Shown: piece after piece, positions 9,529-21,625 of the stretch
Numbering within the stretch: position 1 is the stretch's first letter
Layout: each line of letters opens with the position of its first letter
Assembly (NCBI GenBank): GCA_033182465.1
Contig: CP137324.1
Location: 1,116,001-1,180,000 of the forward strand
Length of the DNA stretch: 64,000 bases
Direction: 5' to 3'
Source of the DNA: Sanghuangporus weigelae
Taxonomy: Eukaryota; Basidiomycota; Agaricomycetes; Hymenochaetales; Hymenochaetaceae
The notes under the pieces: model-generated
Databases searched by the model: none
What the model was told of the DNA's origin: nothing
Seen by the model: only the letters and a program-made list of their open reading frames with translations
Translations under genes and position numbers: made by a program

Positions 9529-12276
9529 TTACCATCGCCTCTTTGTTGGCGGAGTTCCAAGCCCGTCTTCAGTCGCCTTTCGCTTTGTACTGAATCCAAA
9601 GGCAACTTTCGTCCGCTCCCCTGAAGCAGGTGTAGCCATTTCCAAAACAGGCTCCGATACTTGAGAGAAACTAGACTTCATCATAGACGGCGCGGGTGAA
9701 TTTGAACTCCTGCCAGGACCTGGACTAGACGACAGGGGTCGCGAAGGAGGAATAGAGGTAAATCCGGTCATGTCGACGGCAGCTGCTGCCTGCTTTTTCG
9801 CTGCATTCTTCTTTTTCTTCGTCTTCTCCGTCTTGCCCTTAGACAGAGTTGGAGGTTCGAAGAACTCGGTAGCTTGAGGGACCGTGCCTCTGTTCCCTAC
9901 AGATAGCACGAAATGCGCTTGCCCAGTCTTCTCCTGTCTCATCTGGAATGCACGGTTCATAGATAATGGCGTGTCCCCATTTAACATAGCCTCTTTCTTC
10001 TTCTCTTCCGCGATCTTCTTCAATCGTTTCTCGGTCTTCATCCTTCCGGATCCCTTTCCGTGGAAGCGATGCGACAATACCTTCCATGCTTCTTTGGGAG
10101 TCAGTTCTCGACCAAATTCGTCATGGTATACGATGTTGACGTCTGGCTTGTAATCCCTGAACAATTCCATGGCCTCGCGTGCCTCCTGCTGTTCTCGTAA
10201 TCGGTTCTCGTATTCGCGCTGCGCCTGGTCCTTCTTCTCTCCCTTCGCCTTCACGCGTTCCAGCTCACGCAAAGCAATGCGAGCACGGTATTCTGCAAGC
10301 CACAGATCTCGTTGCTTTTGTATTCGCTCCCTCTCTTTAACGTCATCAGAGGCAGCTGCCAGCAATCCCTGTGATCGCAAAACCTTGAGAGTTGATGCAA
10401 GCCCGGCGCCGTAAGTCTGCTCAGCCGCCGTCCCAACTTCCGCGTCTTTATTTTCTTCCTTCTTAAGCTCCGACTCCGCAGCTTGCATAGCACCTTCGAG
10501 CGCATGGAGCATAGCTTCCTCATCTTCCTCCTCCTTCATGGTCACCTCACCAGCCTCGACTTCATTTGATTCCTCTGCGTCCATCATATGTACGTCAACC
10601 TGGGTGTCTTCGACCTTCACAGACGCTTCCTTAGGTTCAGCCCTCGCCTCTACCTTCGCCTTGACAGGGTCATACTGAACAGAACGAACGAATTCTGAGG
10701 TGTCGTCAAATACAAGACCAGATTCCTCTTCGGTTTCTTCAACTTTAATAACGCCATCTTCAGGAGCGCCGCTTGCTCGAGCTCGCTCTTCCGCAACTGA
10801 AATACGAATACAACTGGTCAAAGAGGAGAAAATAGAACGAGAAGGATGAGACGTACGTTTCCTCGCGATTTCCTCTTGCGTCAAAACCTTAGGCTTTTGC
10901 ATAGTTTTAGCTCGCCGTTGTCTCGCAAGTGAGGCCTGGAGTTCATCGTCATCAACAAAATTATCATCCAAGTTTCGTGCTCTGCGAGCAGGTTTTTCAT
11001 CAACATCCATGCCAGTCTCACCATTCACCGGGGGAATAAAAGAGTCCTCGGCGACCCGGCGAGAAGGACGCTTCTTCTTGGTTTTAGGCTTCTTGAAGCC
11101 GATATCGCCTTCTTGTAGATAGTCCGCGACCTCCATGTTCTCTGAGAATAGAAGACTTCAGTCGCACCTGACAAATCTGTCGCAATGAATCACGTCTACT
11201 TACTAGCATAGTCAATCGAAAGCAAAGACTTTTTAACGGCAGCTGCGGCTTTCTCCTGTTCTTCCTTGAGCTGCGCAGATTTCCGAGGAAGGTTACTACC
11301 TAGGCGAAAGCCCTGTTTCAAAGATCAATATAGATCTAGAAGATATGGAATACTACAAACCGTCTCTTTCGAGCCCTCCAGATCTTCATCATATTTGGCG
11401 AGAATGGATCGTCGAACGCCAGCTTGCCCCTCATTAAACTCCTCGTCATCATAGCCTTTATAATCTCTCTTTTTGATTTTGAGTTCATTATCCTTCTTCG
11501 CACGCTCACTCTCGGCCAATTCCACGTTCATCAATTCATCCTCTGTGAGGTAACGATCAGAAATGATTCAAGGGAAATTTCCAAACAAAACCAACCTTCA
11601 TTATCAAGGATTCGACTATCTTTAAGAGTCAGAATGCGGTCCTCGCCTTCACGGAGCTCCTCTAGGTCGTGAGCGACTTTTAGACCCTCAAGGTCCTCTA
11701 ACGAGTCACAGGTCAGTAAGCAACGTTGTGCCAAATCTTGTAAAGACCACATACTTTCAGTGTATTTGTCGCCCTGAAATTGCTTGTCCATATCCTCGAG
11801 CTCCTCCATCCTCTTCTTCGCGAGCTCCTTTTCTCGCTTCTTTGCCTTCTTGATCCATTTCAAAGTGTTGTCTGAATCCGCGTCTGCGTCGCCCAATGTA
11901 GCTCCCTTTAGCGATGCATTGAGTTCACGCTTGTTCTTTACCCTGAACGACAGAGGTCAATGAGCATTCTGCTCAACTGCAAGAATAGTAGAAGTATCGG
12001 CTATGCCATACTTATGAAAAGTATACTCACTTTGCAATCTTGTCCTGTAGCCGCCTATAATAATACACGACTCATGTGAGTACATGAAATGCACTGGCAA
12101 GGAAAGACTTACTTCTTCTCTCTTTCCTTCTCTTCTTCCTCCCTCTTCTTTGCAAAATTCTCTTCCGCCTCTTTCTCCTTGGAGTCTGCAGGGGCCTTGT
12201 CATCGGTCAAAGGCTTAAGACCAAGGGAAATACGGATCTTGTTGGTCTCTTCCAAACTGATGCTTTCTTCAATCAT
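9529..12276 (-). CDS. SNU66: U4/U6.U5 tri-snRNP protein SART1 (Snu66)
   Basis: A spliceosome component that helps hold the U4/U6.U5 tri-snRNP together and is needed for activation. The first exon reads MIEESISLEETNKIRISLGL, the conserved SART1 opening, followed by a Lys/Glu-rich coiled coil (about 12110-12200). Later exons give LKGATLGDADADS, the KWIKKAKKREKELAKKR helix, KVAHDLEELREGEDRILTLK and KIKKRDYKGYDDEEF, all typical of SART1. The large last exon (11136 to 9529) has disordered acidic and Lys-rich stretches and the C-terminal motif KDQAQREYENRLREQQEAR, then NIVYHDEFGRELTPKEAWK and LSHRFHGKGSGRMKTEKRLK. ATG at 12276 was chosen because no earlier in-frame ATG is visible. It shares a 275-nt divergent promoter with the RMND1-like gene. 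Confidence 0.94.
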
Positions 12277-12550
12277 CTTGATTGGCTCGTCCGCGATCTT
12301 CTAAAGGAGGGCGTCACTTATTAAACCAAGATGTACGGCGACAGAGCGGGGAGAAAGACAAAGAATTTAGGTGAGCTCCGTAGTGGTCGTTAGTAGAGAC
12401 CGTGACAGGTCAAGACTTTTCCGTATTTGTCAGCAAGGTCGGGTATTCCGTCAATGACTTTTTGATTTTTGAACTTGAATCTCTTGCATTACATTCAGGT
12501 TTGGGTAGCATATTCCTTGCATGTATCAAATGTGCTGATTTTTTTTACAG

Positions 12551-13943
12551 ATGAATGTTACAGGTCGTTGTCTATGGCGCAATCTCCGGCTGAGCCTGTA
12601 CAAACCAAAATGCGCTTCAAGACTCCTTCAGGTCGGACACCCATCCGCACTGAGGTTTCGTAATTATGCAGCTAAGGCATCCAATGATTCGAACGTGCAA
12701 CAAGAAGCGGCGAAACAAAAGCCGAAGGCTGCTACGCAGCTCAGGCGGACTGCAGCCGCCTCGCTGCCAATTCGTTCAAATCCCAACCCATCAAGGAGCG
12801 AAATTCGACCAGTCTCTGTTTTAACCACGGCTGAGCGATATTTGCTTCCTCAGCTACGATTGCGTCTTCCAGCCTCTGCGATCAGATTACAGAGTGCATG
12901 GTGGATCCCAAGATGGGCCGGACTTGATGGAAAGGAGGGCGAGATTTTTGTCTTCGAGAACGGAAGCATCGTGTGCTGGGGCTTGGAAGAGAGGGACGCG
13001 CAGAAGTTTACCAGGGATTTCATAAGTGGCTCGCTTGTTGAATCGGGACATTTGAGCGAACCGGAGACTGAAGATGTCGAATTCGTGATGGATCCGAATG
13101 AGTGAGTGACTTTGTTCCATTATATTTTCACCTCATTGGACCTGGATCTAATAACTACCTGCCAGAAAAACACGTATCCAGGGTGATCTCATCATCCTTG
13201 GCGAAAGCCCACCTCCTGAAGAACCCACGTCGCTACCTTCTTCAATACCCGAAATGGTTCTACCAAAAGATACTCTTCTCGCTCGATACGCATTTTCTCA
13301 AGGTCTCGCTCGTTCATCTGCGCTGTCGGCACTCGAAGCAAAGCTAGACTCTTTCTTGCTTTCCGTTTCTGCTCTACCAGTCACACTCTCAAAGACTGGA
13401 AAAGTTGGGCTAAAGCGACGAGAGGTAATCATGAAGCTCGGGGAGCTTATGATCTTTAGACAAGGGATCAACCTTAATCATGAGAATTTCCTCGATACCC
13501 CGGATTTCTATTGGGCTGAACCTCAATTAGAAGGTGTGTATACTCCGGGTAAAAAAATGCTGCAGATGCTTACTCTTCACCCATTTAGCATATTTTAATT
13601 CTATCTCCGATGCTTTGGATATTAGATCCCGCACTCGTTCTCTTAACAACAAGATAACTTACGCCGCCGAGGTGAGCCAAAATTTCCATTGTGTAATGGC
13701 ATCTGCTTATGTTACTACAGGTCCAGTCGGTGCTTCGAGAGCTCCTTACTGAAGTATGTGCTTCTATTCTAGTGGACCGAAATTAATTCTTATGATTGTT
13801 TCCAGTCCTCCTCCCATCGCATGGAACTAATCATCATTCTTCTCATCTCGGTCGAAGTCGTGATAGTGCTTATACGGGAAGGCCCAGATCTATGGAATAT
13901 GTTAATAGGGAAACCGCGGTCTGAGAGTCGAAGGCACCATTGA
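12551..13943 (+). CDS. Mitochondrial RMND1/DUF155 family protein
   Basis: Homologous in type to human RMND1 and yeast Rmd1/Mrx10-class proteins, inner-membrane proteins linked to mitochondrial translation. The N-terminus is an Arg-rich, acid-poor presequence (MNVTGRCLWRNLRLSLYKPK). The DUF155 core follows: GEIFVFENGSIVCWGLEERD, then GDLIILGES, LPKDTLLARYAFSQGLARS, LDSFLLSVSALPVTL, GKVGLKRREVIMKLGELM and the conserved DTPDFYWAEPQLE near 13495. A helical segment (ALDIRSRTRSLNNKITYAAE) leads to SSHRMELIIILLISVEVVIV, the single C-terminal transmembrane helix usual in this family. The stop is TGA at 13941-13943. Introns are near 13106-13168, 13532-13590, 13675-13720 and 13755-13803. Confidence 0.92.
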
Positions 13944-14157
13944 AGAACCATTTTTTCGACATGCCCACACAGTGAGAAATCGACTCCCCGCTCCATCATT
14001 TAATTCTAATATAAAGCAAGCACCAAAACAAGTACATCTAGTCTATACCAACGCGTAATTGTTTTGCATAGATATCACAATACATGCGTCACAGACCCTC
14101 CGCTTCTTCCGATTTTGATTCGTATATTATACCTGACAAATTTTGCCGGAAGAGAAA

Positions 14158-15524
14158 TTAAGACATTTCTACATCTTCGTCGGATTCTTCAACATCCTCC
14201 CATTCGCCTTCAGGTCCGTCGTCATCTTCATTCCCGGCTCTCAGTTTAATGCCTAGCGCGTCTAGTCGGTCAATGAGCTCTGTAGCATGCTGCAGAAGTC
14301 CTTCGTCTGGATATTGAAGAGACACGTGCAGCTAAAGGGGGGAAATGAAATAAACATATTGTGTTGTGTTGATAAGTAGAGAGTACGGAGGAAACTTTAC
14401 CGTTTTGCAATTCTCTAGACATTCTCGAGCATCTTTTGCAAGCTCTTCCCATGACAGCTCTTCCACCTTTGCCCCAGTTTCTTTCGCTTGTTCTGCCATA
14501 AGAAAGAGGCACCATCCTTGAAGATACCATGCCATCACCTCCTGGTCGTCTAAAGCCATTATAGTCTGCAGCACCACTAGCGCGTGCGAGAATTCCGATA
14601 GCTCGATAAAGCGCTTCGCGAGTTCTATTCGAATAGATAAAGGTAACGATTTGGAATCATCTATGTATAGAAAAGAGTTTGATCAATACAATAAATGGAA
14701 GACAAAGTCGTACTTAACGCACCTTCATCATCTTTGGATGACAACCAAGCCTTTATCGCTGCCTCCTTGGCTTCTTCTGGTCTCTGTTGAGACAGACGAA
14801 ACGACGATAGACATATAAGTGCTTCAACGTTATCGGAGTCAGTCTCGAACGCGGACTTTAACAGAGCTTCACAAGTTTCCTCCGCTCTGAGATCATCACT
14901 ATAGATGCATTAGAACACATTTAATCAGCCAAACTCGATGAAGGAATCATACCAAAGATCATATTCCGGAGACATCCAAATCTCAACCATCGCTATCAAA
15001 ACCCGAACAATGTTTCGTCGAATATCCAACTCTGTCTCTCCTAAACTATCCATGATTGCACGCTCCTTCCCTTTCAGCTGGCCATGCAGTAACGCTACAG
15101 CCGTTTCATAGTGTTCCAAAGCAGCGTGTGGATCATCTTCGTTGAGTTGTGCTAGATACAGGTGCGCCGAAGGAGGAGGAGGGTTAGGTGCGCCTGGCAC
15201 AGGTGGTAGTAACGACCGGAATGTCTTGGGAGCTCGTAAGTCAGTGACGAATAATAGTTCGTGAACTATATGAAGACGTGAATAAACCTCTTTAGCTTCC
15301 TCGAGCTGGCCTTTTTCGAGCTGCGTAACACCCAACAGCTCTTTGGCTTCAACGTTACCGGGAGCACGTTGCAAGATTCGGAAAGCAAATTTTTGGGCGA
15401 GATCATAATCGCATTGCGTCAATAAAGATTGAGCCTTCGTAAAGAGCGCTTCTATTGACGGGCCATCCTTCTCTGATATACCAGATACTAAAGTTTTCTT
15501 TGCCCTTATTCTTGTTCGACCCAT
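14158..15524 (-). CDS. TPR protein, Acl4-like (Rpl4 assembly chaperone)
   Basis: The ATG at 15524 gives MGRTRIRAKKTLVSG, followed by tetratricopeptide helices: LFTKAQSLLTQCDYDLAQKF, ILQRAPGNVEAKELLGVTQL, AHLYLAQLNEDDPHAALEHY, then EALICLSSFRLSQQRPEEAK and VMAWYLQGWCLFLMAEQ in later exons. The C-terminus is strongly acidic (EDDDGPEGEWEDVEESDEDV), ending in TAA at 14158. TPR repeats plus an acidic tail match yeast Acl4 and its fungal homologues, which hold newly made ribosomal protein L4 until it joins the ribosome. The TPR call is firm; the Acl4 assignment rests on overall layout. Four short introns are visible. A longer N-terminus from 15620 is possible but looks like 5' UTR. Confidence 0.8.
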
Positions 15525-15636
15525 GAGATTGAAATGAGATCTGGGAAACAAGGGGCGAAATATTATCGCGCCAATTATTTCAACAATTCTTGATTGCCAA
15601 ACGAAGCAAGCGCCGATCATTTATAAGTACGTAATA

Positions 15637-16294
15637 CAGTCATTTACCGGTCCTTTAAACAGTACCGTTCCTTTGAACACTTGAATTTCCTCCCTCAATT
15701 CTTCTTCCTTTGTCACGAAAAAAATCACACTGATGCAGAGAATATGTACCAATGATAATATCAAATTTCAGAAAATTTGAGTGTTGCGTTCAGTGTAGAG
15801 AAATTGTGCACTGGCTAATTTGGTTGTATTTGGTTGATTCTAATTTGCAACAATTGCTCTTGAGCTTGTTCTGACCAATTTATATAGAAGATAGCTGCAC
15901 ATATCACTAAAGTATCGTCATGGGTACATCTGTGCAAAGTTTGAAGAGAAAACAATAACTCTACGAATTAATGCAGGGGAAATAAACAGAAAGTGTGACA
16001 GATGGGAGGAACATGCTAAGATCGGCGGTTGTATTGCCATACCCGAGAACTAGTGCCGTGACGGTAAACTCTAATGTCACACGGTGTTCAAAGGAGCGGT
16101 TTTTGTGACATTCTTGCATCTTTTTTCTTTCATCGATAATAATTTCTCCTGTACAATTTACAGCTTGAAAAAAATAGAGAATGTTGCCCTCGTCAAGGGC
16201 TATCAGAATATGTACTTTAAATATATAAATTGGCTGTGTGGTGAGCTGGGCGAGCGCATCTGTATTGGGTGTTCAAAGGACCGGTAAATGACTG
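15637..16294. mobile_element. Non-autonomous DNA transposon (MITE), Tc1/mariner type
   Basis: The ends are inverted repeats. The left end reads CAGTCATTTACCGGTCC followed by TTTAAACA; the reverse complement of the right end is the same except TTTGAACA, so about 24 of 25 bases match. Both ends are flanked by TA (15635-15636 and 16295-16296), the target duplication of the Tc1/mariner group. A second, inner inverted pair is present: ACCGTTCCTTTGAACAC at about 15663-15679 and its partner GTGTTCAAAGGAGCGGT at about 16083-16099. The 658-nt interior is AT-rich and has no transposase frame. It lies in the divergent space between the Acl4-like gene and the unknown gene at 16414. Confidence 0.8.
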
Positions 16295-16413
16295 TAGTAC
16301 AAGTAAAATACACTTCAATGTATTACCAGAAGAAGCCAATGATTGATCGACACTATGCTTGGTTCCGGCTTTGTGCGACTCGGACTTGATTATTGTCCAC
16401 TACATGGCGGCTA

Positions 16414-17433
16414 ATGGTTGACGCAACGACAGAATCATTCGACGAGGATGCTCTCTTCCTAGAGCGTTTAGATGTCTTTCTTGAGAAGAGCCTTAACGAT
16501 TTACGGGAATTTGCGCGAAGAGAGTGTCGAGACTTCGAACAGGTATGTGGAGCTTCTACTTATGCACTGACTCGTTTTACCTTTTGTTTACAGATAAGGC
16601 TGAAGGCCGCAGAATGGCATAGCAGATATCTTTTTGATTCGGTTCGCTCAGAAAGTCGAACTAAAGTCAATACTAGTAACGCTTTAACGATCGGTAAGCG
16701 TTCACGGTACTACAAGCCTTTATACCCAGCTCACCTCAACGAGCTTAGTCAATGATGTTCTCCTCGAGACATCAAGAGCATTAGAGTCCTTGGAATCCGC
16801 AGCTGGACGACATTCTCTATTGCTTGTCGTTGATCCTGCCAGTTCAGATGACGTTGATGACGGGTTTCTTGGTGGCACAACCACAGGTCGCGAATTCTGG
16901 CGTGGCCTTAGACATGGCGGTTCAGCTGGTGCTCGTAATTTTAAAGAATACTGCAGAAATGTACTGGGATTCCCGCTTGGTGGCTCCATCTCGAAGAGCT
17001 CTGGGCAGACTCCGGCTGGAATTATGAAAAACAATCTTTATACGGAAATGCGTTCAAGGTTGAGGCAAGTCCAAACAGTGTCTACAAGTATACATCTAGC
17101 GCGTTGCTAAGAAGGCAGTGATTCAGGGCAATAAGCGGTGTTCGGAACGCTGAGATGAAATGGACGAAGCCTGACAAACTATCTGTCTATGGAGTTGCTC
17201 TGGAGGGATGGCCGAGGAACATCGTATATAAGAATCCCTCCAAGATGACGTTCAACGAGACATCGATGCTTATGAAAATGCTGCAGGAGAACGCATTATA
17301 CTTCCGTTCTCTACGCGACAGTGCTAGCATCGGTCTGCCTCGATCGGATGAGAATACGTCTTCTGCTATTGCTGACGTATCATGGGCACTGAATGAAGAC
17401 AACAATGGATTTGATACAAGGACAGATAAGTGA
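16414..17433 (+). CDS. Unknown protein, agaricomycete-type, with a YGVALEGWP motif
   Basis: From ATG at 16414 an acidic helical N-terminus (LERLDVFLEKSLNDLREFAR) runs to a first intron with donor GTATGT after FEQ. The second exon gives IRLKAAEWHSRYLFDSVR, the third LLETSRALESLESAAGRHSL and a loop with DPASSDDVDDGF, then TEMRSRLR. The last exon has AEMKWTKPDKLSVYGVALEG followed by WPRNIVYKNPS, and stops at TGA 17431-17433. I recall the K/W...YG(V)xLEGWP...KNPS arrangement from unannotated agaricomycete proteins, so this is probably a lineage-specific family. I cannot assign a function. The third intron has two possible in-frame donors, one of them GC. Confidence 0.6.
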
Positions 17434-18373
17434 ACGAAACTCATTCGCTTCGGACATTAAAGGTAAGTCAGAATCACCTATCTTGATGAATAAGTCAAAC
17501 TTTTCCACCCAGGGTCTTTGCTGTAAAAGGAGGGCCTACGGTTTAAATCCCGAATACGATTTTTATGGGCCACTTTACTCAACCTGCCCACTTAGCGGGT
17601 CGCAAGGAGCAGGAAGTGGCCTGATGAGTTTTCCGTGGGCGGCATGTATCAAACTGGTGCCTCAGTGGCAATCCAGTTGTGAAGAATCGCAAGTGGGCCG
17701 ATAGTTAAGATAATAGGAGCGAGGTGACAAGTGAGCGTCGTTTTGCGCACACTGGCAGCAGTTGAATTTGTACCTCATCAGAGAATTGTAACCTAATTAC
17801 CGAAAAGTAACGTCTATCTGAATCGTTACTCGAGAACCATGTCTCGCCCATGTCAAGTCTTGACTGCATGACCTCTGACCAAACTCTTATGTGTATACAC
17901 AACTATCCTCTCCGATTCGGTAACTAACATCACAAAATGAATAGTAGGCATTCGCATGGTTGTTACTCACTATACCTCAAAAGGCTGCCCGAAACAAGGG
18001 CTTCACTTTCCTGATATGGCTTACAATAGCTGTGGGTGTTATCGCACTTGAAACGCGTTGCCAACAAGCTCTATTGTGACAAATGAGAATAACGACTACA
18101 CGGATGCTATTATTATTAGATCTTCTCGGTGGCTCGACCTCCTTCGCGTACATATAAGTAGCTTCAACAAGTCCTAATTTGCGGAATAAATAATGCAGAA
18201 CGTACACACAGAGCTGCAGTCTCTACTGGTCCACACTTCAGAAACGTAAGTACACCGTTAAGTTTTCCTGTGACACCGGATATGCCTGATATTTTCAGGG
18301 AAGTCAGAAGGCTTTATGGGTCGCTCTAAGCCAAGCACATCTTTCATCCGCGCACGCGGTGTCTGTCCGAGAG
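17434..18373. other. Intergenic, possible 5' exon of the F-box gene
   Basis: About 940 nt. An open frame continues on the plus strand to 17704 but has no recognisable content. At 18193 an ATG opens 17 codons followed by GTAAGT at 18246, and an acceptor CAG at 18298 leads into the F-box frame (GSQKALWVALSQAHLSSAHA), but the phases do not join cleanly, so I have not included it in the gene. Nothing else stands out. Confidence 0.35.
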
Positions 18374-19864
18374 ATGCTTTCCAGCGCCTTGAGAATAAGG
18401 GCTGTACATCACAGAACCATTGGATTGCTCCTGAAGTGCCACTATGCGCTGTCTAACAGAGGGCTGCAAAACCTTCCCTTCGATGTCTTATCTTATATCT
18501 TCAAGACGGCCTGTTCATCCCCTGCAAGAGGCTCGCACGCCATAACGATATCACACGTTTGCCGACGCTTCCGACAAATCGTGCTAAACACTGCAGTCTT
18601 GTGGTCGCGTTTGTATTCCCAGGATCCGATTCCTAAAACGGTTGCGTTTCTCAGTCGTACGAAGGAAGCAGATCTTGCCGTGATTATCGAAGAGGATCCC
18701 GATTCGCCTAATTATCTCGCACGTCTCGAGGCATTCATGGCTCTAGTTATACCGCACTGCTATCGATGGGCAGAATTTCGATATTTGCCGGCATATTTTG
18801 CCGAGGACGAGATGGGTTGTTTTTCCATCTTGGGCGACCTGAAAAATCTAACGGCCGGTTTGAGGCTCCCTCGTCTTCGTGATTTGTATATTTATGCCGG
18901 ACCAGGCGAATTGCGCACGTTTAAATTGGATCAAGGGCCCACGATCTGCAGCGACTGGTCGACTCCAGCGTTAAGGCATCTGACATGTTGGAATGGCCAA
19001 CCAGACTGTTGGCTCTTCAAGAGCCTTACAACTTTGACGTTACAGTGTGAGGGATTTACGCAGTTTGATGTGCAGCCTTGTTTTCCATCTCTGCTCGAAG
19101 CATTGGCAGCGCTCCCGCACCTGGAGATCTTGAAGGTCATATTTTTACGATTGAGTTGCGAGAAGAGGGCGTTCCCTGTCACGGAACTGTATGGTCTCAA
19201 GACATTGCATCTAACTGCAACTGACTTGGGAGACAACGTAACTCTTCGCAAGTTCTGCTCCGCACTTCGGCTACCCTCTCTTTTGAGGCTCTCGTTGATG
19301 ATATCCGTGTTGATCGGATTTTCTGAGTTTCCGCCGGCCTTAGAATGTGCTCTTTTCAAGCCGATGCAATGCCCATCTCTTCAGGATGTTCATTTCGAGC
19401 GGGACGGAATATTGCATAACAGTGGCCCTAGACCTTCCATAAGCCTCGACCCTTTTTTACAGGCCTTCCCAAACGCACGGAATATTTTTATCAATCTCAT
19501 TGACCTAAGTGCCTCCTATACAGTGGCACGGACGCCTGATTATCTCGAGACCTTTTCCATTATATGTCATGAGATCGAAGTATCTGACCTGGAACGCCTC
19601 ATAAAGGGAATCAAGTCGGCCCCTGGATACACAGGCTTCCACAGGCTGGTCATTTCTAGTGCCGACGCCCGTTCCCCGAATTCGTTGGATGAATGTGAAA
19701 GCCTCCTCCAGATGATCGGTGGAAAGCTGGTTTTCGATCGCGAAGCCGCGACGTGAGTTATTCTCTTTCATTATTTAAAACAGAATGAAACTAATCAGTT
19801 GTTCAGAAGGCGCCCCCTCTGGGCCGAAGAATTCGCAAGAAGGTACATAGAAGATATGGATTAA
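18374..19864 (+). CDS. F-box and leucine-rich-repeat-like protein
   Basis: An F-box (NLPFDVLSYIFKTACSS, then ISHVCRRFRQIVLNTAVLWS) begins about 30 residues in. F-box proteins dock substrates onto Skp1-Cullin ubiquitin ligases. The remainder has loosely repeated Leu-rich stretches: LKNLTAGLRLPRLRDLYIYA, TPALRHLTCWNGQ, FKSLTTLTLQCEGF, ALPHLEILKVIFLRL, YGLKTLHLTATDLG, LPSLLRLSLMIS. This is the layout of the large expanded F-box/LRR families of agaricomycetes, where targets are mostly unknown. An intron at 19753-19806 joins the short last exon (RRPLWAEEFARRYIEDMD), with TAA at 19862-19864. The start is uncertain: the frame is open upstream to the acceptor at 18298. Confidence 0.85.
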
Positions 19865-20042
19865 CCTGGCGAGATGGGGACGTTAATATTAATATTGTAA
19901 TACTGGGAGCTACTTATGACCCATTGTTCCCACGAATATATCATGAGTCCTAAATAATAAATGCACAACATGCAATACGACCGGCCTCGCGTGAACTACG
20001 ACACCCATAATAACTGAACTGACTTCCTCTGTTTCGTTGACA

Positions 20043-21469
20043 ATGTCTTGGCTTTGGGGGTGAGCGGCGAACTTTCTTTTCAGTCGTTTGCTCATCGTGA
20101 GGCAGAGCTGCACCTGTGGACCCTAATGCGCCGACCTTTCACCCTGTGTCGTCGCGATACCCAGAGGACGAAATTGCCGGAGAACTAGAGCCTAGAGACC
20201 TCGAATGGATGTGCTTAGGAGGTTTTGTAACAGAAACTCAGACATTCTACAATTTTCTGGACGATGGCACGTTTCTCATGTGCCAGGTGATCCATTCTTC
20301 AATAGGGTGAGTGTTCGCGTCTAATCGCACCAACCACTATAACTGTGCTGAATATGTCTGAAGCGTCTGGTATCCAACAGTGCAGTTCACCTTCAAGCTG
20401 TACAATCCCACTACTAAAGAACATGTGTGGAGATCGGATAATGTGTCCAATTTCGTGAGCCCGCCGCCGGGCCATGACAAGAGGTCCTGCAAGTCGGACC
20501 AGTTCACGATTACTTATAAATCCAAACCCGGATCGGACTCTCCAGAGTCGTTCACCATCTTCTCCCACGCTGCAAAGGATGTCCAAATTTCGCTTGAAGT
20601 TGTGCGATCTTCTTCGGCTCCTGGGTGGAAGATTGGAAAAGGCCCGAAATCGGGATTCTCGTATTATGGTCCAGACGTCGAGAAACCAGAAGGGTTCGTA
20701 TTCCATAGCTTCTGGCCTCGCACGCATTGCAACGGGCATATCATCTACAAAGGGAAAGCTATAGAAGCGAGTGGACCAGGGATGTATGTTCATGCGATTA
20801 TGGGCATGCGTCCCAATCTCATAGCGTCTCGCTGGAACTTCGCCGATTTCCAGAGTACCGAACACGGAGGGGTTTCTTCTATTCAGATGGAGCTCACTAC
20901 GCTCGATGCATATGGTTTGAAAGGTGCGGGTTCTGGGGGTGTCAAGGTCAATATTGGTTCGTTAGTTGTCGGTGGGAAACTGGTGTTGGTCACAGCGGAG
21001 ACGACTCTGCCTGGTCAAGAGCAGTCCGCGGACTCGAAATTCAAATCTCGCGCTTTCCACCACGACGTGGAAGTTGATCCGGACACTACACATCCGAAAC
21101 CGAGGGTGCTTGAATTCGTTTGGGAGGGACCTTCGACATTGAGGGATGCTCCGGGTCAAGTCTCCGCACTTCTCAAGGTCGATGTGGGTAGTGTTGCTGA
21201 TCCGAAAGGTCTTGTCGAGAAAGTGGATGTTCTCGCTGAAATTCCTGCCGTCGTAAAAGCTGTGATCAACTATGTTGCTGGTGCGAAACCTTACATCTAT
21301 CAGGTAATGAACGTCCCCTTCGTACCAGTTGAGCTCAATGCTAACAGTGAAAAAGTGGCACAACCCGACGACTCTGAAACTGACGGCTCCCGATTCTATT
21401 CTTCCAGGAGCATCTGCAGGCGTCGAGATACAAGGTTCTATATACAACGAGGCATCGTTTGTCTCTTGA
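20043..21469 (+). CDS. SVF1: Svf1 family survival/ceramide-transfer protein
   Basis: Yeast Svf1 supports survival under oxidative and cold stress and has been linked to ceramide transfer between ER and Golgi. The first exon is tiny: ATG TCT TGG CTT TGG GG at 20043-20059, then an intron with GTGAGC, giving MSWLWGAAPVDPNAPTFHPV. The short N-terminal helix is typical of the family and acts as a membrane anchor. The body has the two lipocalin-like halves: EPRDLEWMCLGGFVTETQTF, VIHSSIGVWYPTVQFTFKLY, NPTTKEHVW, GFSYYGPDVEKPEG, HSFWPRTHCNGHIIYKGKA, GMRPNLIASRWNFADFQSTE and EFVWEGPSTL. The last exon starts at WHNPTTLKLTAP and ends with GSIYNEASFVS, TGA at 21467-21469. Three introns fit the frame. Confidence 0.95.
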
Positions 21470-21625
21470 TCGATTGTTCCACGTTACCCAACCCTTTAAC
21501 GTTTGCGACGCTCACTCCGTGCACGACTTAAATGTTTTGTTTTACCCTTACACGAAATACATAGATACGCTTAGTACAGAAAATTTCAGGGTCTCTCGTT
21601 GTACAATGATTCATAGTAACAAGTT

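Noticed and set aside
17434-17704. Extension of the open frame after the stop of the 16414 gene
   Set aside because: No recognisable sequence and no splice site that would join it convincingly.
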